From: Magnetovibrio blakemorei
GTDB lineage: Bacteria > Pseudomonadota > Alphaproteobacteria > Rhodospirillales > Magnetovibrionaceae
NCBI RefSeq assembly: GCF_001746755.1
Contig: NZ_MCGG01000021.1
Location: 62,001 to 126,000, forward strand
DNA: 64,000 nt
Direction: 5' to 3'
Shown here: piece after piece, positions 62,954-64,000 of the stretch
How positions within the stretch are numbered: the stretch's first letter is position 1
Layout of the letters: each line of letters opens with the position of its first letter
Notes under the pieces: model-generated
Databases searched by the model: none
What the model was told of the DNA's origin: nothing
The model's input: only the letters and a program-made list of their open reading frames with translations
Made by a program: the position numbers and the translations under genes

Positions 62954-64000
62954 CTAAATGGCGACAACCTCAGTGTTTGTGACAGGCTCATCGGCCGTTC
63001 TGAGATACCCGTCGACCCGCGACAGCGGTACGGTGAAGGTGAAACACGCGCCTGGGCCGGTGTCGTTGTCTTCCACCCAAATATGTCCACCCAGGAACGT
63101 GATGATCTCTCGGCAGATGGCCAGGCCCAGACCCGTTCCGCGCGGCATCCGGTCGTTACCCTGATTGAATTGGTGAAATTTCACAAAGACTTCGGCCTTT
63201 TTGTTATCGGGAATGCCGTCACCGTTGTCACTGACGCTGACCCACAGCTTGCCGCCCTTCACCTTTGCCGACACCCGCACGTATCCGCCTGAATGACGGC
63301 AAAATTTCACGGCGTTGGACAATAAATTGATCAACACCTGCACCAGCTGATCGTGATCGGCTTTGATCATCGGCATGCCCGCGGGCAAATCGACTTTCAG
63401 TTTTACTTTTCGTTCTTGCATCAAGCCGCTCATCCCCGCGACGGCTTGTTCAATGATGGGGCGTGAATCGACGTTGGCCAGTGACCAGTCCATCTGTCCG
63501 GATTCCATCTTGGCCAAATCCAAGATTTGATCGATCAAGCGGGTCAGGCGCTCGCTTTCTTTGCGAATCACCATCAAGAACCTGGACGTTTCTTCTTCGG
63601 AAATGTCCGGTGTTTCCGACAAGATTTCTGAAAAGGCGCGAATGGACGTCAGCGGGGTGCGCAATTCATGGGAAATGGTGTTGAGAAAATCATCCTTCAA
63701 CGAGTCCAGTTCCTTCAGCCGTTCGTTCGCCGATTGCAGCTTAAAGGTGGTTTCTTCCAATTCCCGCGATTTCGTTTCCAACATGCGGGAGTATTGGATG
63801 GCCTGTGAGGTTTCATCCAAAATTTTGTACATTTCGTCGAGGCTGACAATACCGCCCTTAACGACGGAACCAATCATCACCCGCGCTGTGGCTGAGCCCA
63901 CGGCCCCGGCAAGCATTTTTTCCGCGCGATCCAACCACGCTGTGTCCGCCACTTGACTCGGGCGAACGGTCACGCCTTGCTCTGACGCAAATGTCTCAAA
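62954..64000 (-). CDS. Sensor histidine kinase, C-terminal part, probably of a symporter-kinase fusion
   Basis: The frame stays open to the window edge; 348 codons are visible. The segment AEKMLAGAVGSATARVMIGSV before DETSQAIQYSRMLETKS is the linker known from sodium/solute symporter-kinase fusions (CbrA/PutP type). Then come HisKA (FLNTISHELRTPLTSIRAFSEIL) and HATPase (NLLSNAVKFCRHSGG, VSDNGDGIPDNKK, GTGLGLAICREI). The GTG at 63973 is not the real start, as upstream codons continue in frame. The signal and regulator are outside the window. Confidence 0.85.
   Translation of the reverse strand, partial: FETFASEQGVTVRPSQVADTAWLDRAEKMLAGAVGSATARVMIGSVVKGGIVSLDEMYKILDETSQAIQYSRMLETKSRELEETTFKLQSANERLKELDSLKDDFLNTISHELRTPLTSIRAFSEILSETPDISEEETSRFLMVIRKESERLTRLIDQILDLAKMESGQMDWSLANVDSRPIIEQAVAGMSGLMQERKVKLKVDLPAGMPMIKADHDQLVQVLINLLSNAVKFCRHSGGYVRVSAKVKGGKLWVSVSDNGDGIPDNKKAEVFVKFHQFNQGNDRMPRGTGLGLAICREIITFLGGHIWVEDNDTGPGACFTFTVPLSRVDGYLRTADEPVTNTEVVAI

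Noticed and set aside
1-64000. CRISPR arrays, tRNA or rRNA genes, insertion sequences, prophage and magnetosome genes
   Set aside because: Looked for on both strands by eye; none of the expected repeats, clover-leaf ends, transposase motifs or mam-type proteins was found.

Overview
The window reads as a chromosomal segment of an alphaproteobacterium, most likely of the Rhodospirillales or a near relative. The order ileS-lspA-bamF (DUF3035), the DUF374-waaA-lpxK-lpxL lipid A block, a PstA with a large periplasmic insertion, and the kinase fused to a symporter at the right edge are all alphaproteobacterial habits. Coding density is high and base composition is fairly even. I see no rRNA, tRNA, CRISPR array, insertion sequence or prophage. 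The genus cannot be fixed from this sequence. The physiology suggested is a microaerobic, sulfur-oxidising Gram-negative cell.

Layout. 1-5.5 kb: the last codons of a gene resembling a Cys/Met-metabolism PLP enzyme, pmbA, a six-copy heptanucleotide repeat, then an envelope operon (DUF374 acyltransferase, waaA, lpxK, lpxL-like). 5.7-9 kb: an OmpA-like porin facing an M23 peptidase-xseA pair. 9-14 kb: housekeeping genes (purD, DUF1244, a small Cys-rich protein, tadA, a class I glutamine amidotransferase, rluB, rsmD). 14.1-16.6 kb: a compact sulfur cluster (DsrE-like, TusA-like, sulfide:quinone-oxidoreductase-like flavoprotein, DUF1641) closed by a strong terminator. 16.8-26.2 kb: a GH17-GT2 beta-glucan synthase (NdvB-like) and a GH17 membrane protein (NdvC-like), separated by mutL and a two-gene M16 protease pair on the opposite strand. 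26.3-33.3 kb, minus strand: ileS-lspA-bamF, ribF, a MaoC hydratase, a small integrase-domain protein and a TauE/SafE-like membrane protein.

33.6-41.6 kb: a complete cbb3 oxidase locus, ccoNOQP followed by ccoGHIS. 41.6-45.6 kb: a three-domain acyltransferase/acyl-ACP synthetase and a small hypothetical gene. 45.8-52.9 kb, minus strand: the whole phosphate regulon phoR-pstS-pstC-pstA-pstB-phoU-phoB, with a triple Pho-box candidate before pstS and a GC-rich hairpin between pstS and pstC. 53-58 kb: an orphan hypothetical gene, a CysH-like protein that lacks the catalytic cysteine, a transglutaminase-like protein, a phosphodiesterase, a MazG-like pyrophosphatase and ATP sulfurylase. 58.7-64 kb: a beta-CASP metallo-hydrolase, NfeD plus a stomatin-like protein, a one-TM hypothetical gene and the C-terminal part of a sensor kinase.

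How it fits together. Sulfide would be oxidised by the flavoprotein at 14.9 kb, with sulfane sulfur passed to TusA/DsrE-type carriers. Sat is of the prokaryotic type also used in dissimilatory sulfur metabolism. Electrons could reach oxygen through the cbb3 oxidase. These links are inference from gene content; no Dsr, Sox or Apr core gene lies in the window. The most unusual items are the sulfur mini-cluster, the catalytically incomplete CysH-like protein, the interrupted ndvB/ndvC pair with its antisense overlap, and the integrase-like small gene.
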